This document shows positions 1 through 9,394 of a DNA stretch of 11,290 nt, piece after piece (position 1 is the first letter of the stretch; every line of letters starts with the position of its first letter). The notes under the pieces were generated by a model, which saw only the letters and a program-made list of their open reading frames with translations, did no database searches and was not told the DNA's origin. The DNA comes from Saprospiraceae bacterium. GTDB lineage: Bacteria > Bacteroidota > Bacteroidia > Chitinophagales > Saprospiraceae. The stretch is taken from contig SLDF01000142.1 of assembly GCA_007125435.1 (NCBI GenBank), positions 1 through 11,290 of the forward strand, written 5' to 3'. Position numbers and translations under genes: made by a program.

Positions 1-70
1 AACGAAGGCATAAACATAATACAGCTAACTCGCAGCTTGTAGCTTGAAACTTGCAGCTAAATACTATATT
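1..70. other. non-coding left edge with short AGCTT-rich repeats
   Basis: No coding frame is supportable here. Positions 32-57 show a degenerate run of GCAGCTT / TAGCTTG / TTGCAGCT units, which is low-complexity intergenic sequence. No promoter or gene fragment is recognised. Confidence 0.4.
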
Positions 71-236
71 CTGCGTGAGGGATAGCAGCGATATGAGTGA
101 CTGACGAATGGATAGCAGGAACATGCAGGTGGGGGCGACCGAATGGAAGCCACCAGATGCATTTTGACTGCCCATGAGACAGTCAGGAATACAAGCGGAT
201 AGCCCGACCCCGCGCGATAGCAAGGGGGCACGCCCA
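71..236 (-). repeat. REP-like palindromic intergenic element
   Basis: This GC-rich non-coding stretch lies directly downstream of the S9 peptidase stop. On the minus strand it opens with GGGCGTGCCCCC (224-235) and GGTCGGGCTATCCGC (195-209), and it ends with CGCTGCTATCCCTCACGCAG (71-90). These blocks resemble the palindromic intergenic repeats I know from Bacteroidota genomes; that comparison is from memory, not a search. Visible internal structure: a 9-bp direct repeat GGATAGCAG at 80-88 and 110-118; an imperfect hairpin pairing ATGCAGGTGG (123-132) with CCACC (150-154) and TGCAT (158-162); and a small hairpin GACTG (166-170) / CAGTC (180-184). It may also act as a transcription-end structure for the peptidase gene. 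No transposase is present, so it would be non-autonomous. The exact ends are uncertain. Confidence 0.6.
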
Positions 237-254
237 ACAACATACAATCAACCT

Positions 255-3071
255 CTACTCCTCACTATACTCTAGCCCTTGAAGGATGCCTTTTTCGGTG
301 GCAGGTACGCCGCGCTGCATCCATAGTGGCATCGGTGCGTCTTGTAAATAGTGGTCGAAGAATTGCTGCATGCGGATATTGAAGTCTTTGCGATTCTCTA
401 GTCTTAATGGCCAGTGGGGCTCGTCGTTGTAGTTGAGCAGCCAGGCGGGCTTGCCGAGGCGGCGGAGGGCGACGAAGTACTCGATGCCTTGATACCAGGG
501 GACGTGTCCGTCTTTGTCATTGTGCATGATGAGGACTGGTGTGGTGACTTTGTCCATGGTGAAGAGGGGGCTGTTCTCGATGTATCGCATGGGATACGCC
601 CAGAGTGTGCCGCCTATTCTTGACTGTGTCCTTTCGTACTGAAACATGCGGCTGAGGCCTGTCTCCCAGCGTATGCCGCCATAGGCAGAACTCATATTGA
701 CCACCGGTGCGCCGCTCTCTGCACAGCGAAATAGCCCTGTGCGTGTCAAGAGGTAGGCGATCTGATAGCCTCCCCAGCTATGGCCCTGTAGCCCTATCCT
801 GTCTTTGTCGATAAAGCCCTGGTCTATGAGGGAATGGACGCCGGGTATTACAGAATTGAAACAACTCTCGCCGGGATATCCGTCTCTGTATACGATATCG
901 GGAATGAAGAGCACATAGTCGCGACTGGTGTAGAAGGGATAGCAAATCGTCGATCGACCCGGTGATGGCTGGCGATAGCGGTGTAGTCCGTCCGAACTCT
1001 TTTCGTAGAAGTTGACGATCATGGGATATGGCCTGTCGGGATCAAAATTATCCGGTAAATACAGCAGTCCATCCAGTGGTATGCCATCTGCTGATGTCCA
1101 TTTGTGCTGCCTGACTGTGCCCCACTTATAATCTGATTGCTGGGGATTGATGCGGGTCAATGGCTTTTGTGTGCGAAACAGATTATCGGAGTACCGTAAA
1201 TCCGGGAATTCGATAAAATTCTCACGGGTAAAAATAAAGGCTTCGGCAGAGTCGGCTTTGAGTATATTGGTAGCAAAGTAATGATCATCGCTGTATACCA
1301 GCGTCGAAGGCGCAGATCCGGGCGTCCAACTTGCCCAGCCACTCCCCTTGCTCTCCTCGTCAAAAATGTGCAAGAGCCAATCCTTGTCGGGAAGGTGCTG
1401 CTCCCTCCTATCGGTCTTTACATAGCGAAAGACGCGATTGTCCTCTCTGCCTTTTGTCAGGCGTGTAGGCTTCTGCTGACCGGAAGGGTCGAGCCTCCAA
1501 ATATCGTTTTTATCATACACATAGAAGTCTTTATCGCCATCTGACCAGCCCACATAGCCATAAGGATATGGATGGTCCGGCATGTCAAACTTTTCATTGT
1601 ACGGTATGAAGTCGTCTGATCTATGCCGATGCGTGGTCTGTCTGTCTATGTGATAGGTGTACCAGCTGCTATCCGCACGCATGTAGTAAAACAGATAATC
1701 ACCACCGGGCGAAAATGAAGGCTGAGCAACGAGGGCGTCCGCTACGGATTGCAACTGACCTGTAATGATATGCTTCAAGGCTACATGTCTGGCAGGCGGA
1801 AAGCCATCCCATGACACCGCCTTGTAAAAGGGCTCCTCATTCGAGATCAATACCCAGTCAGCCGACCTTTCACGAGAGTGCGTTAGATCAGGGTAATCCT
1901 CATTGGTGAGCATGGTCGATATCTGACCGTCAATACTCCGATATAGATAATGGCCTTTTTTATCCCTTTTGTCTTTTTGTACTTTCTGCTGGGTATGCAG
2001 CCTGGCATCTTGCCAATGCCAAACTTCTACCTGGGCAACTTCCTCATCCAGTAGCATGGTGTCTCGCTCCTGCGGTGGGTCAAATACACTCAAGAAGTAC
2101 CCGTCCAGAGCTTCATGATATACAGGCGATTCATGTGGATTGATTCTCAGTCCGGAGGGCGTATCCAGAAGGCTGTCAGACAACATTTGCCATGCATCGG
2201 TACCGGGCTGACCTTCTATGAGACGGACGGTGGGGTGATTGCTTTTGCTGCTATCTGTCCGCGCTATGGCTAGTGCGCGTCCACCATCTTTACGGATGTG
2301 GATATGCCGGCAAGCATAAGACCACGGATATTCCATACGCATGCTATCTCCCGCAAAGCTATAATAGCCCGCCGTCTGTGCGTCACCGTCACCGGTGCTG
2401 TACAGCCAAAGCACGGGCGCTTCCTCCGCCAATGCGGCATTCGTCACAAAGGGCAGGCTGATGGTCCGGCCATCTGCCGGGAAGTGGATCCGGAGCTCAG
2501 TGCCATTGTCCTTACTCTCTTTGCGCGGCTTCACTTTCTCCTCTTCTTCTGCCACTTCCTCTTCAGCTGGGGTCTCAGTCGTATCTCGAGGCAGTTGCCG
2601 CTCTGCCATTTGATAGTAAAACCAGCCACAATCAACGCCGGGCACCTCAAATGACGCCACCTCCGGAACACGTGTAATGTCCATATCACGCAATCGCACC
2701 ACATATAGGGTATCATGAGGCAGATCTTCCTTCTTCGTCTTTTTCCTTTTCAGATCGCGTATACTATCCTGATGCGGCTCTACTATGAATACAGCAAAAT
2801 CATTATCACGGGTAAAGCGCACTCGACTTGCACGCTCATACCGATGGGTTTCATCTGTAGCAGGCGCATGCAATTCCAGATAGCCGTCTCCTTCCTCAGC
2901 GCCGACCTCCCAGGCTACCCACTTTCCATCCGGACTGATGGCCTTTTGATTGATCTTTTTCCAGGACACCAACTCTTCATGCCCCATAGTTTTCTTATCG
3001 TCTTGCGACCACACGGGCACACTACAAATCTGACTCACAGCCACTAATGCCAGCAGGATATATTTATTCAT
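255..3071 (-). CDS. secreted prolyl oligopeptidase family (S9) serine peptidase
   Basis: Predicted exported serine peptidase of the prolyl oligopeptidase / dipeptidyl-peptidase IV superfamily (MEROPS S9), which trims peptides and is expected in the periplasm or outside the cell. Numbering is from the ATG at 3069-3071 (938 aa). That start gives a clean signal peptide (MNKYILLALVAVSQICSVPVWSQ region, residues 1-23); a GTG ten codons upstream (3099-3101) would put charged residues ahead of it. Residues ~30-640 are the divergent beta-propeller part, with propeller-like SPDGKWVAW and SFSPGGDYLFYY motifs. Residues ~650-910 are the alpha/beta-hydrolase domain. The triad is visible: Ser765 in GHSWGG, Asp854 in HNDKDGHVP and His886 in NDEPHWPL. 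The tail GAPMPLWM-like motif (here DAPMPLWMQRGVPA) is usual for Bacteroidota members. A Glu-rich insert lies at residues ~160-190. The gene is visibly more GC-rich than the NERD and YciI genes. The exact substrate cannot be told from sequence. Confidence 0.93.
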   Translation of the reverse strand: MNKYILLALVAVSQICSVPVWSQDDKKTMGHEELVSWKKINQKAISPDGKWVAWEVGAEEGDGYLELHAPATDETHRYERASRVRFTRDNDFAVFIVEPHQDSIRDLKRKKTKKEDLPHDTLYVVRLRDMDITRVPEVASFEVPGVDCGWFYYQMAERQLPRDTTETPAEEEVAEEEEKVKPRKESKDNGTELRIHFPADGRTISLPFVTNAALAEEAPVLWLYSTGDGDAQTAGYYSFAGDSMRMEYPWSYACRHIHIRKDGGRALAIARTDSSKSNHPTVRLIEGQPGTDAWQMLSDSLLDTPSGLRINPHESPVYHEALDGYFLSVFDPPQERDTMLLDEEVAQVEVWHWQDARLHTQQKVQKDKRDKKGHYLYRSIDGQISTMLTNEDYPDLTHSRERSADWVLISNEEPFYKAVSWDGFPPARHVALKHIITGQLQSVADALVAQPSFSPGGDYLFYYMRADSSWYTYHIDRQTTHRHRSDDFIPYNEKFDMPDHPYPYGYVGWSDGDKDFYVYDKNDIWRLDPSGQQKPTRLTKGREDNRVFRYVKTDRREQHLPDKDWLLHIFDEESKGSGWASWTPGSAPSTLVYSDDHYFATNILKADSAEAFIFTRENFIEFPDLRYSDNLFRTQKPLTRINPQQSDYKWGTVRQHKWTSADGIPLDGLLYLPDNFDPDRPYPMIVNFYEKSSDGLHRYRQPSPGRSTICYPFYTSRDYVLFIPDIVYRDGYPGESCFNSVIPGVHSLIDQGFIDKDRIGLQGHSWGGYQIAYLLTRTGLFRCAESGAPVVNMSSAYGGIRWETGLSRMFQYERTQSRIGGTLWAYPMRYIENSPLFTMDKVTTPVLIMHNDKDGHVPWYQGIEYFVALRRLGKPAWLLNYNDEPHWPLRLENRKDFNIRMQQFFDHYLQDAPMPLWMQRGVPATEKGILQGLEYSEE

Positions 3072-3193
3072 AAGCTCTATTTTTTTGCCAATATACAACA
3101 CGATGATAATTCAAGCAGACTCAGCCACCATGAAAATTCTAAGTTTGCGATGAATACGGTAGCTCTATGTAATTGGTTTAATCATTTTTCTTT
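3072..3193. other. upstream region of the S9 peptidase gene, no clear promoter
   Basis: AT-rich intergenic DNA. The bases just before the peptidase ATG are A-rich on the minus strand (AAAAAAATAGAGCTT), as is common for Bacteroidota leaders, with no strong Shine-Dalgarno sequence. Nothing else is recognised before the repeat that starts at 3194. Confidence 0.4.
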
Positions 3194-3323
3194 GGGCATC
3201 ACCCTTCACTTCGTTACGGGTCGCTACGTTACGTGGCTCACTATTCGTTCGGCCTCGATTCCGCTGAGGCTCCATCGAGTCTGGCTTCGCATACGCTACG
3301 CCACCACTGCACATCGCTGATGC
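3194..3323 (+). repeat. GC-rich intergenic repeat, copy 1 (GGGCATCA...TGATGC ends)
   Basis: This 130-bp element begins GGGCATCACCCTTCACTTCG and ends CATCGCTGATGC, so its ends form the inverted pair GCATCA / TGATGC. The second copy at 10491-10585 shares GGGCATCACCCT-CACTTCGTTACG, GGCTC-CTATTCG-TCGG and CATCGCTGATGC, but is about 35 bp shorter in the middle. It is flanked by AT-rich DNA and lies between two same-strand genes. This is consistent with a REP-type, transposase-dependent mobile palindrome (inference). Orientation is arbitrary but the same in both copies. Confidence 0.7.
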
Positions 3324-3387
3324 AATACAGCGTAATAACAGAGCCCAGAAGAATTTTAAGGAAGTGTAAGTGGTTTTAATATTGTTT

Positions 3388-6300
3388 TTACCTTAAAAGC
3401 ATAACCTCACCCGCAGCAATGATAGACTCATTCTGTCTATTGGTATAGGCCAATTGATAGATGTAGACGCCAATTTCAGCATCTCTGCCTTTAAAGGTCC
3501 CGTCCCAAAAGTCTTCTTCAGTAAGTTGTTCAACGTCTCTGACAGACCATACCTTGTTGCCCCATCTATCGAATACTTCAAAGCTTTCAACACTGATAAT
3601 GGCATCAGCACTCAAAGGACCAAAGCGACGATTAGCGGCAAGCTCGCTATTTGGATGAAAGGCATTGGGTATGTACACCGGTACTTCGCCTACCACTCTG
3701 AGATTAATCTCATCGCTAACCACACACCCTTCATTGGAAATAAGGATGACTTCTATGGTTTTGTTGTCTTCTACGGTAATCTCAATGGTATTGTTTTGTG
3801 TAGCGATCACTTCTCCAGAATTTAGCCAATTGATGGATACAATCTCCTCTTCTGTCAAATTTGTAACAAAGCTAAGCGTAACTTGCCTGCCAAAATCAAC
3901 GGTGAGGTCTCCTCCCAGGTCGAGCGTCAGAGGCTCGGGCAATTCGATTTCGACTGATCTGACTTCCGAGATACATCCCAATGAGTCCCGTATTTGAATG
4001 GTATTTGTGCCAGGCTCTAGAGTAAAGAAAGGGCCATTATCCTGAGCAACGCCGTTGATAAGCACTTCGGCTTCCCCCTCGACATTAAGGAATTCTATTA
4101 AAACACCTGACGTCTCATCAGGGCAAAATGCCTGACTTACTTCAGTTGTAAATGCTATGCTGTCTCTAAGGATCAATTCAACTGTCGACTCTGAAAGTGG
4201 ACACAGAACGCCGGCTATGCGATAGGTAAAAAGGTTGGCACCCGGTGTCAGTGCATTCACCGGTATAGTATTCATGATTTCTGCTCCGCTCTCATCTATC
4301 CAAAGTCCGCCACCATCTGCACCTGATAATAACGCATCTAGTACAATGATATCCTCTCCTATCGGACAAACAATATTACCGAAGCTGGACACTCCTGCAT
4401 CAGCAGGACTTTCAACAGATAAAATGACTGCGAAAGTAGATGGACACTCATCAGGAAAGATAGAATCCAGCTCATACACCAACTCATAAACACCATCTGC
4501 AGCTGACACATCTATCTGGTCATCAGAAATCGATGGTAGCTCTCCATTACCGGACAGCTCATTAATGCGCCATTCACCTTCGACGGTTAATTCAAGGTTC
4601 TCATCCAGAAGAATTATGCCCTCAGTACTGCAAAAACCGATGGAGTCCGGAAAGTTCAATTGTGGACATTGACAATCCTCTACAATGATATCTACAGAAG
4701 CAGTCTCACCCGGACAAGGACTAGCAAATCCCACAGTGCTAAAAGTAATTTGGTAAACACCTTCCTCCAAACCGTCAAAGTCGATAATATCACTACTTGT
4801 CTGCGCTCCATTGAAAAACCACTCCCCTTCCAGATCTTGGTCGACCAGTAATGTATTCAAATTCAGGACAGAGCCAAATTCACTGTTATTACAAATTTCA
4901 TTCGGTGTAAGAAGAGTTATCGTCTGGATATCAGTAACCACTATTTCAAAACTTCCGCTCACCTCTGCGGGGCAGTCGCTTTCAATCTGATCAACGGACC
5001 AGACGGTATTGGTCTCTGTACCTGGAAATACTACATTCTGTGACTCGCCTTCTAGTACAACTTCCAACACATCGCCACCATCACTAATCAATCGGATGTC
5101 GTAGGGATATTCTCCTGTGCTTACGATGTTTAACTGAGCCTCATCACCTGCACATATAGAAGAAGAACCTTCTATACTGACTGTAGGTCCATCACTCCAA
5201 ATCACAGGAATACCCGCTGAAAAGGTAATGCAAGGGTCCTCAAAGTTAATGCCACCATCCTCAAGTGTACTTATGACTACTGTGAGAAAATACGCTTCTC
5301 CGGCTGCATAATCATCACGCCATCTCAAAGGCTCACCATTGGACACATCCAAGATATCGCCAATCGCCGCCGGTGTGCCATTATGCAAAACATAGAAAAC
5401 AACATAGTCCTCTTCTACCTCAAGGTTCTCAATATCTATTGAAGCTATTTCTATGTTATCAGGGATACAGAGCGCAAATGATGATGGATTTACAGGACCG
5501 ACATTATTGGCGCATTCACAATCCGTTGTCACTTCTATAGAGTCACTCGTACACCCATTAGCATCAGTGATGGATAGCACCAGGGTATCCCCTGAAGGAA
5601 TGGGGTCGGACAGAAAAGTTGTCCCTGATAATTCCTCCCCATTTACTGAAAAAGGCGCTTGACCGCCGATTATTTCAAATTGGACGGTGAAAAAATCACC
5701 ATCTTCACACACTACATCTAAATCACCTGCAACCGGAAGCTCATTAAATGCAATGATAAAGCTGTCACTTATTGAACAAGCTTGATTGCTCACGGTATAA
5801 CTCAGCTCATAACTACCAAAGGCTGATACCGTCACCGAGGTGCTGTCTGCATTAGGATTAGAAATGTTGACATCGTCTGGGCCTACAACACTTTGCCAAA
5901 TGATAGTCTCATCATCTCCCAGTTCATCAGCAATCAAAGTGTTACTTAACCCGCAAATTTCACTACTTATATCCAATACCACAGTAGGATCATCGTAAAA
6001 CACTACGGGCTGACCTTCAGCAACCTTCAAACAGGAGTCGTCCAGATCAATACCATCTCCTGATTCTTGACCGATGACATAAGAAATGTAATATGTAACT
6101 CCAGCCACCATATCAGGTTGAAAGCCAAACTCCCCTGTCCCATTGAAGTCAAATACCTGACCTAAAAATTGCCCCGGCGCATCGTGTAAATAGTAAAATC
6201 CAACATCTCCGGACTGAAGTGTAGCATCATTATTGAATGTAGCCTGCACAGTACCGCCATCGGATATACAGGCAGATAGTTCTTCACTTCCCATAGTACC

Positions 6301-9300
6301 ACTATCATTCTCACACTCGCAATCTATAGGACCAACTGAAAATTCAGTGCTGCATCCATTCGAAAAGGTGACTGTGATATCGTATACGATGTCGGCATCC
6401 AATAGCTCTGATGTAAAGACGCCATCCAATAGACTGCCAGGCAGATCAATATCATCTACATCAATGTCGTCTTCTATCTGAAATGTCAAAATATACGCTG
6501 ACGCACCTTGGCAGTCCGTTTCAACATCCACAATCTCGCCCGATTCTAAAACATCAATATCTATACTTTCAGTCACAGTGCAGGCCTCATTAGACACGAC
6601 AACCTCAAAGCCATAAGCACCAGGTGCATCAATATCCACCTCCGTAAAGACACTTGTTGGATTGGATATTACTGCTGGCGCAGGACCTGATATTTGAGTC
6701 CATGAAATACCTGTAACACCAGACAATATGGTAACTTCTAAAAATACATCATCATCCTGACAAAATAGATCCGGTGAGTTAATAGACACAATAGGGTCAT
6801 CATAAAAAATAACAGGTTGGCCCACAGCGACAGCAAGACAATCATCTTCAATATTCACTGCACCGTCAACCTCTTGACCCACAACATAAGATACGTAGTA
6901 AACCTCACCCGCCTCCATAGGCGGCTGAAAATTAAATACACCAGTATCATTCACCTCTATCACAAATCCTAGTGCCGGACCTGAATTAGTATGTAATATG
7001 TATTGCCCTATATCATTACTCCCAATAGTAGCATCATTATTGTGTATGGCTATTGCGGATTCGCCAGTTGAAATACAAGCCTCTATCAATGCAGTTGACA
7101 TGGTCCCGGCATCTGTTAGACATGGACATTCAATCAATCCCTCTATAGTGGTTTCGCAGCCATTTGCATCTGTAATGACGAAGCTATATGGGTCGCCACC
7201 GTTAATTGGACCTGACAGAAACACATTACCGGTAATATTTACCCCGTCGACTAAATAGGGTTCGAGTCCACCGGAAATGATAATCTCCACTTCGTAGTTG
7301 CCATCAGTGCAGAAAAAGTCACCTTGTTCTACATTGGGGGAAGCCAATATCTCCACTTCGATCAATGCGCTGCCTTCACAGCCACCACTATTTTCTGTAA
7401 ATTGAAAGGTATATACGCCAGACTGAGAGACACTAACTAACGTTGTGTTGTTTAAAGGATTAATGATGTTTGCACCGGGAGGACCTGCGATGGCCGACCA
7501 TTGGCCTGTTGACCCGACATCTGTGTCTGCTGTTAATGAAAATTCAAAGTCACATTGTGGGTCTACTGGCAAGATAGTTGGTTCAGGAGGCGCAGTGACG
7601 TTTATGATCTCACAGATGGTATTTACCGGCCCACAGGATGTGTTGATGTCCAGGCAGATCTCCACAAAACCCAATTCGTCAACTGTAAACTCTAGGGGGC
7701 CATTAGTGCCTTGACCTGATAAAACAGTGATACCAGTACCTGACCATATATACTCATCTACCAATGGGTCAAAAAGGACAAAAGCACTGCTTTGATCATT
7801 TAAGCACAATTCACCGGGCACACTGATGTCAGGAACATTAACAGACAAAAGATTTACAGATATGGTATTAGGAGGTGAGTCCCCACAAAATCCACCGGAT
7901 AATAAAACTACTCCAAAGTTACTGCCACCATTTTCAAACCACTCAGCTGTGAAGCCATCCTCACTCACACTAATAAGGGTACCACCTGTTAAGCTCACTT
8001 CCCATGACGTGCCGGGAGGGGCAGCCGGTTCTATCTCATAATTATAGGTCACGCCCTCGCAGACTTCAATAGGCCCTGTTGTAGTAAATGCAGGAGGTTG
8101 AATGATGACGACCTCCTTACAGACTGTTCCCTCTATACATCCATTAGAATACGAATAGCATATTTCTCTGGTATCTCCACCCGGTCCCCAGGCCACCTCA
8201 ATATCAGGCAGGTTAAACTCCAGACTTAAAAACGGTCCTTCTACTTCTCCATCTGTCCAGTCCTCCACTGGAAGTCCTTCCAACGTGAAAATCGCCAATT
8301 CATTTACGCATACACTATCAGGACCAATTATTTGTGGTAATAGATCCTCTTCTACAACGGTCACCGTCCAACAATCACTTGAGAGGTCGGCGCAATACAA
8401 TTGGTCATCAATATCGTCTCCAAGATTACCTAAAGAAAAGCTGCCATCAGGCAATGGAATGAGAGGAAAGTCTTCTATCAGAACTGACAATCCACATATA
8501 CTGTATGTTCCCGGATTAAAAGTGGTAAGGTTAGGATCTTCTTGTAGCTCAATGATGACGCCGTCTTGATCTGCAATCACAAAATAATAGTCATACTCCA
8601 AAGGGCTAGGCTCGTCCCCAAGAAAATCAACAGGTATCACAAGGTCCAGATCTGGTGAACCTTCGCAAGCTGACACCAGTGATGGATCGATATTGCCGGA
8701 ACTGGCATCGCAATCATTTGAAGGCTCTACACAAAAGGAAACACATGACGTACCACTATTGTCATAAAAGTCAAGCTCCCAGTCAACCAATGTGCCCCCA
8801 AAACTGGGGCTACCACTAATAGATAACTGCCAGGTACCATTTACAGCCACGCCATTAAATGCATCATCATAGCATCCATTGGATTGTGATGGATAATATG
8901 ACCCTGTGTAGGTAGAATCATTACTGTATCCGGCTCCGCTATCAAATGTTTCGGGAAAACCCTCATCAGGATTTGCCGCTTCATTACAATTGATGAAACA
9001 GACTTCAAGGGTGACCGTGTCAGAATTTGAATTTCCATTTTGTTCTATCAAACGGCTAAAGAAAATACCTCCCTGTTTGCTAAGTATAACATCAATCTCC
9101 TCTAGAGAAGCATGTATTAAGTTCAATCTTACCGATCGCAGACCTTGACCATTAACACCTATAGTCGGATTATTAGCCCCTGAAATTTCAATTAAAGATT
9201 GAACACCACCTCCTATACCCGGATTAAGTTGAGCCGGGCAATCTTCACAGCCGCACTGACCACTTACAAAAGTAACCGAGGTCAAAACTAAGCAAAAGCA

Positions 9301-9324
9301 TACTATTATTCGCGTAAGTGTCAT
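3388..9324 (-). CDS. giant multidomain surface protein, type IX secretion (CHU_C) cargo
   Basis: A protein of 1978 aa from the ATG at 9322-9324, predicted to be exported by Sec and then carried across the outer membrane by the type IX system, ending up secreted or attached to the surface; an adhesin-like role is inference. The chosen start gives a classic signal peptide (MTLTRIIVCFCLVLTSVTFVSGQ). The frame stays open to ATGs at 9345 and 9417, which would put 7 or 31 extra residues in front. Order: signal peptide 1-23; P-domain-like beta-sandwich ~44-187 (NGTWQLSI...GGTLVDWELDF); diverged Cys module ~205-326; Ig/PKD-like domains ~327-577; three ~268-residue supra-repeats ~578-1381; further Ig/PKD-like domains to ~1877; and CHU_C / gliding-motility C-terminal domain ~1881-1978 (YIPNAFHPN, FDRWGNKVW, FWDGTFKG, GVYIYQLAY, GEVMLLR). 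The protein is rich in Asp/Glu and has many spaced cysteines but no catalytic motif I can see. No other secretion or gliding genes lie in the window. Confidence 0.9.
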   Translation of the reverse strand: MTLTRIIVCFCLVLTSVTFVSGQCGCEDCPAQLNPGIGGGVQSLIEISGANNPTIGVNGQGLRSVRLNLIHASLEEIDVILSKQGGIFFSRLIEQNGNSNSDTVTLEVCFINCNEAANPDEGFPETFDSGAGYSNDSTYTGSYYPSQSNGCYDDAFNGVAVNGTWQLSISGSPSFGGTLVDWELDFYDNSGTSCVSFCVEPSNDCDASSGNIDPSLVSACEGSPDLDLVIPVDFLGDEPSPLEYDYYFVIADQDGVIIELQEDPNLTTFNPGTYSICGLSVLIEDFPLIPLPDGSFSLGNLGDDIDDQLYCADLSSDCWTVTVVEEDLLPQIIGPDSVCVNELAIFTLEGLPVEDWTDGEVEGPFLSLEFNLPDIEVAWGPGGDTREICYSYSNGCIEGTVCKEVVIIQPPAFTTTGPIEVCEGVTYNYEIEPAAPPGTSWEVSLTGGTLISVSEDGFTAEWFENGGSNFGVVLLSGGFCGDSPPNTISVNLLSVNVPDISVPGELCLNDQSSAFVLFDPLVDEYIWSGTGITVLSGQGTNGPLEFTVDELGFVEICLDINTSCGPVNTICEIINVTAPPEPTILPVDPQCDFEFSLTADTDVGSTGQWSAIAGPPGANIINPLNNTTLVSVSQSGVYTFQFTENSGGCEGSALIEVEILASPNVEQGDFFCTDGNYEVEIIISGGLEPYLVDGVNITGNVFLSGPINGGDPYSFVITDANGCETTIEGLIECPCLTDAGTMSTALIEACISTGESAIAIHNNDATIGSNDIGQYILHTNSGPALGFVIEVNDTGVFNFQPPMEAGEVYYVSYVVGQEVDGAVNIEDDCLAVAVGQPVIFYDDPIVSINSPDLFCQDDDVFLEVTILSGVTGISWTQISGPAPAVISNPTSVFTEVDIDAPGAYGFEVVVSNEACTVTESIDIDVLESGEIVDVETDCQGASAYILTFQIEDDIDVDDIDLPGSLLDGVFTSELLDADIVYDITVTFSNGCSTEFSVGPIDCECENDSGTMGSEELSACISDGGTVQATFNNDATLQSGDVGFYYLHDAPGQFLGQVFDFNGTGEFGFQPDMVAGVTYYISYVIGQESGDGIDLDDSCLKVAEGQPVVFYDDPTVVLDISSEICGLSNTLIADELGDDETIIWQSVVGPDDVNISNPNADSTSVTVSAFGSYELSYTVSNQACSISDSFIIAFNELPVAGDLDVVCEDGDFFTVQFEIIGGQAPFSVNGEELSGTTFLSDPIPSGDTLVLSITDANGCTSDSIEVTTDCECANNVGPVNPSSFALCIPDNIEIASIDIENLEVEEDYVVFYVLHNGTPAAIGDILDVSNGEPLRWRDDYAAGEAYFLTVVISTLEDGGINFEDPCITFSAGIPVIWSDGPTVSIEGSSSICAGDEAQLNIVSTGEYPYDIRLISDGGDVLEVVLEGESQNVVFPGTETNTVWSVDQIESDCPAEVSGSFEIVVTDIQTITLLTPNEICNNSEFGSVLNLNTLLVDQDLEGEWFFNGAQTSSDIIDFDGLEEGVYQITFSTVGFASPCPGETASVDIIVEDCQCPQLNFPDSIGFCSTEGIILLDENLELTVEGEWRINELSGNGELPSISDDQIDVSAADGVYELVYELDSIFPDECPSTFAVILSVESPADAGVSSFGNIVCPIGEDIIVLDALLSGADGGGLWIDESGAEIMNTIPVNALTPGANLFTYRIAGVLCPLSESTVELILRDSIAFTTEVSQAFCPDETSGVLIEFLNVEGEAEVLINGVAQDNGPFFTLEPGTNTIQIRDSLGCISEVRSVEIELPEPLTLDLGGDLTVDFGRQVTLSFVTNLTEEEIVSINWLNSGEVIATQNNTIEITVEDNKTIEVILISNEGCVVSDEINLRVVGEVPVYIPNAFHPNSELAANRRFGPLSADAIISVESFEVFDRWGNKVWSVRDVEQLTEEDFWDGTFKGRDAEIGVYIYQLAYTNRQNESIIAAGEVMLLR
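5182..7593 (-). repeat. three tandem ~268-residue supra-repeats within the giant protein
   Basis: Each unit is an Ig-like domain, then a SprB-like block (C..G.Y...I.GG..PY.V.G, ITDANGC), then a CxC-started module. The units run at ~6793-7593, ~5986-6792 and ~5182-5985. The first two cysteine modules are closest: LTDAGTM...ACISTGE...NNDAT...YILH and ENDSGTM...ACISDGG...NNDAT...YYLH, both with MxAGxxYYxSYVxGQE, then DxCLxVAxGQPVxFYDDP. The third is more diverged (ANNVGPVN...FYVLH...AAGEAYFLTVV...PCITFSAGIPVIWSDGP). Copies are recognisable only at protein level, so the duplication is old rather than a recent slippage product. Confidence 0.8.
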
Positions 9325-9394
9325 TTCCTCACTAATGGCTCTCATCAACAAAAGGTTGAAGAATAGAATGGGTTTCTTAAGACTTTCTTTAGAT

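Noticed and set aside
2298..2654. Plus-strand open frame of 118 codons opposite the S9 peptidase
   Set aside because: It overlaps the well-supported peptidase frame, and its composition is that of an antisense shadow.
3088..3114. Possible sigma-ABfr-type promoter for the S9 gene (TATATTGG with a TTG 16 bp upstream, minus strand)
   Set aside because: The -7 box has one mismatch to TAnnTTTG, the -33 is only TTG, and the spacing is shorter than usual.
3454..3825. Plus-strand open frame of 123 codons opposite the giant gene's CHU_C region
   Set aside because: It is a shadow of the minus-strand coding frame, with no recognisable domain or leader.
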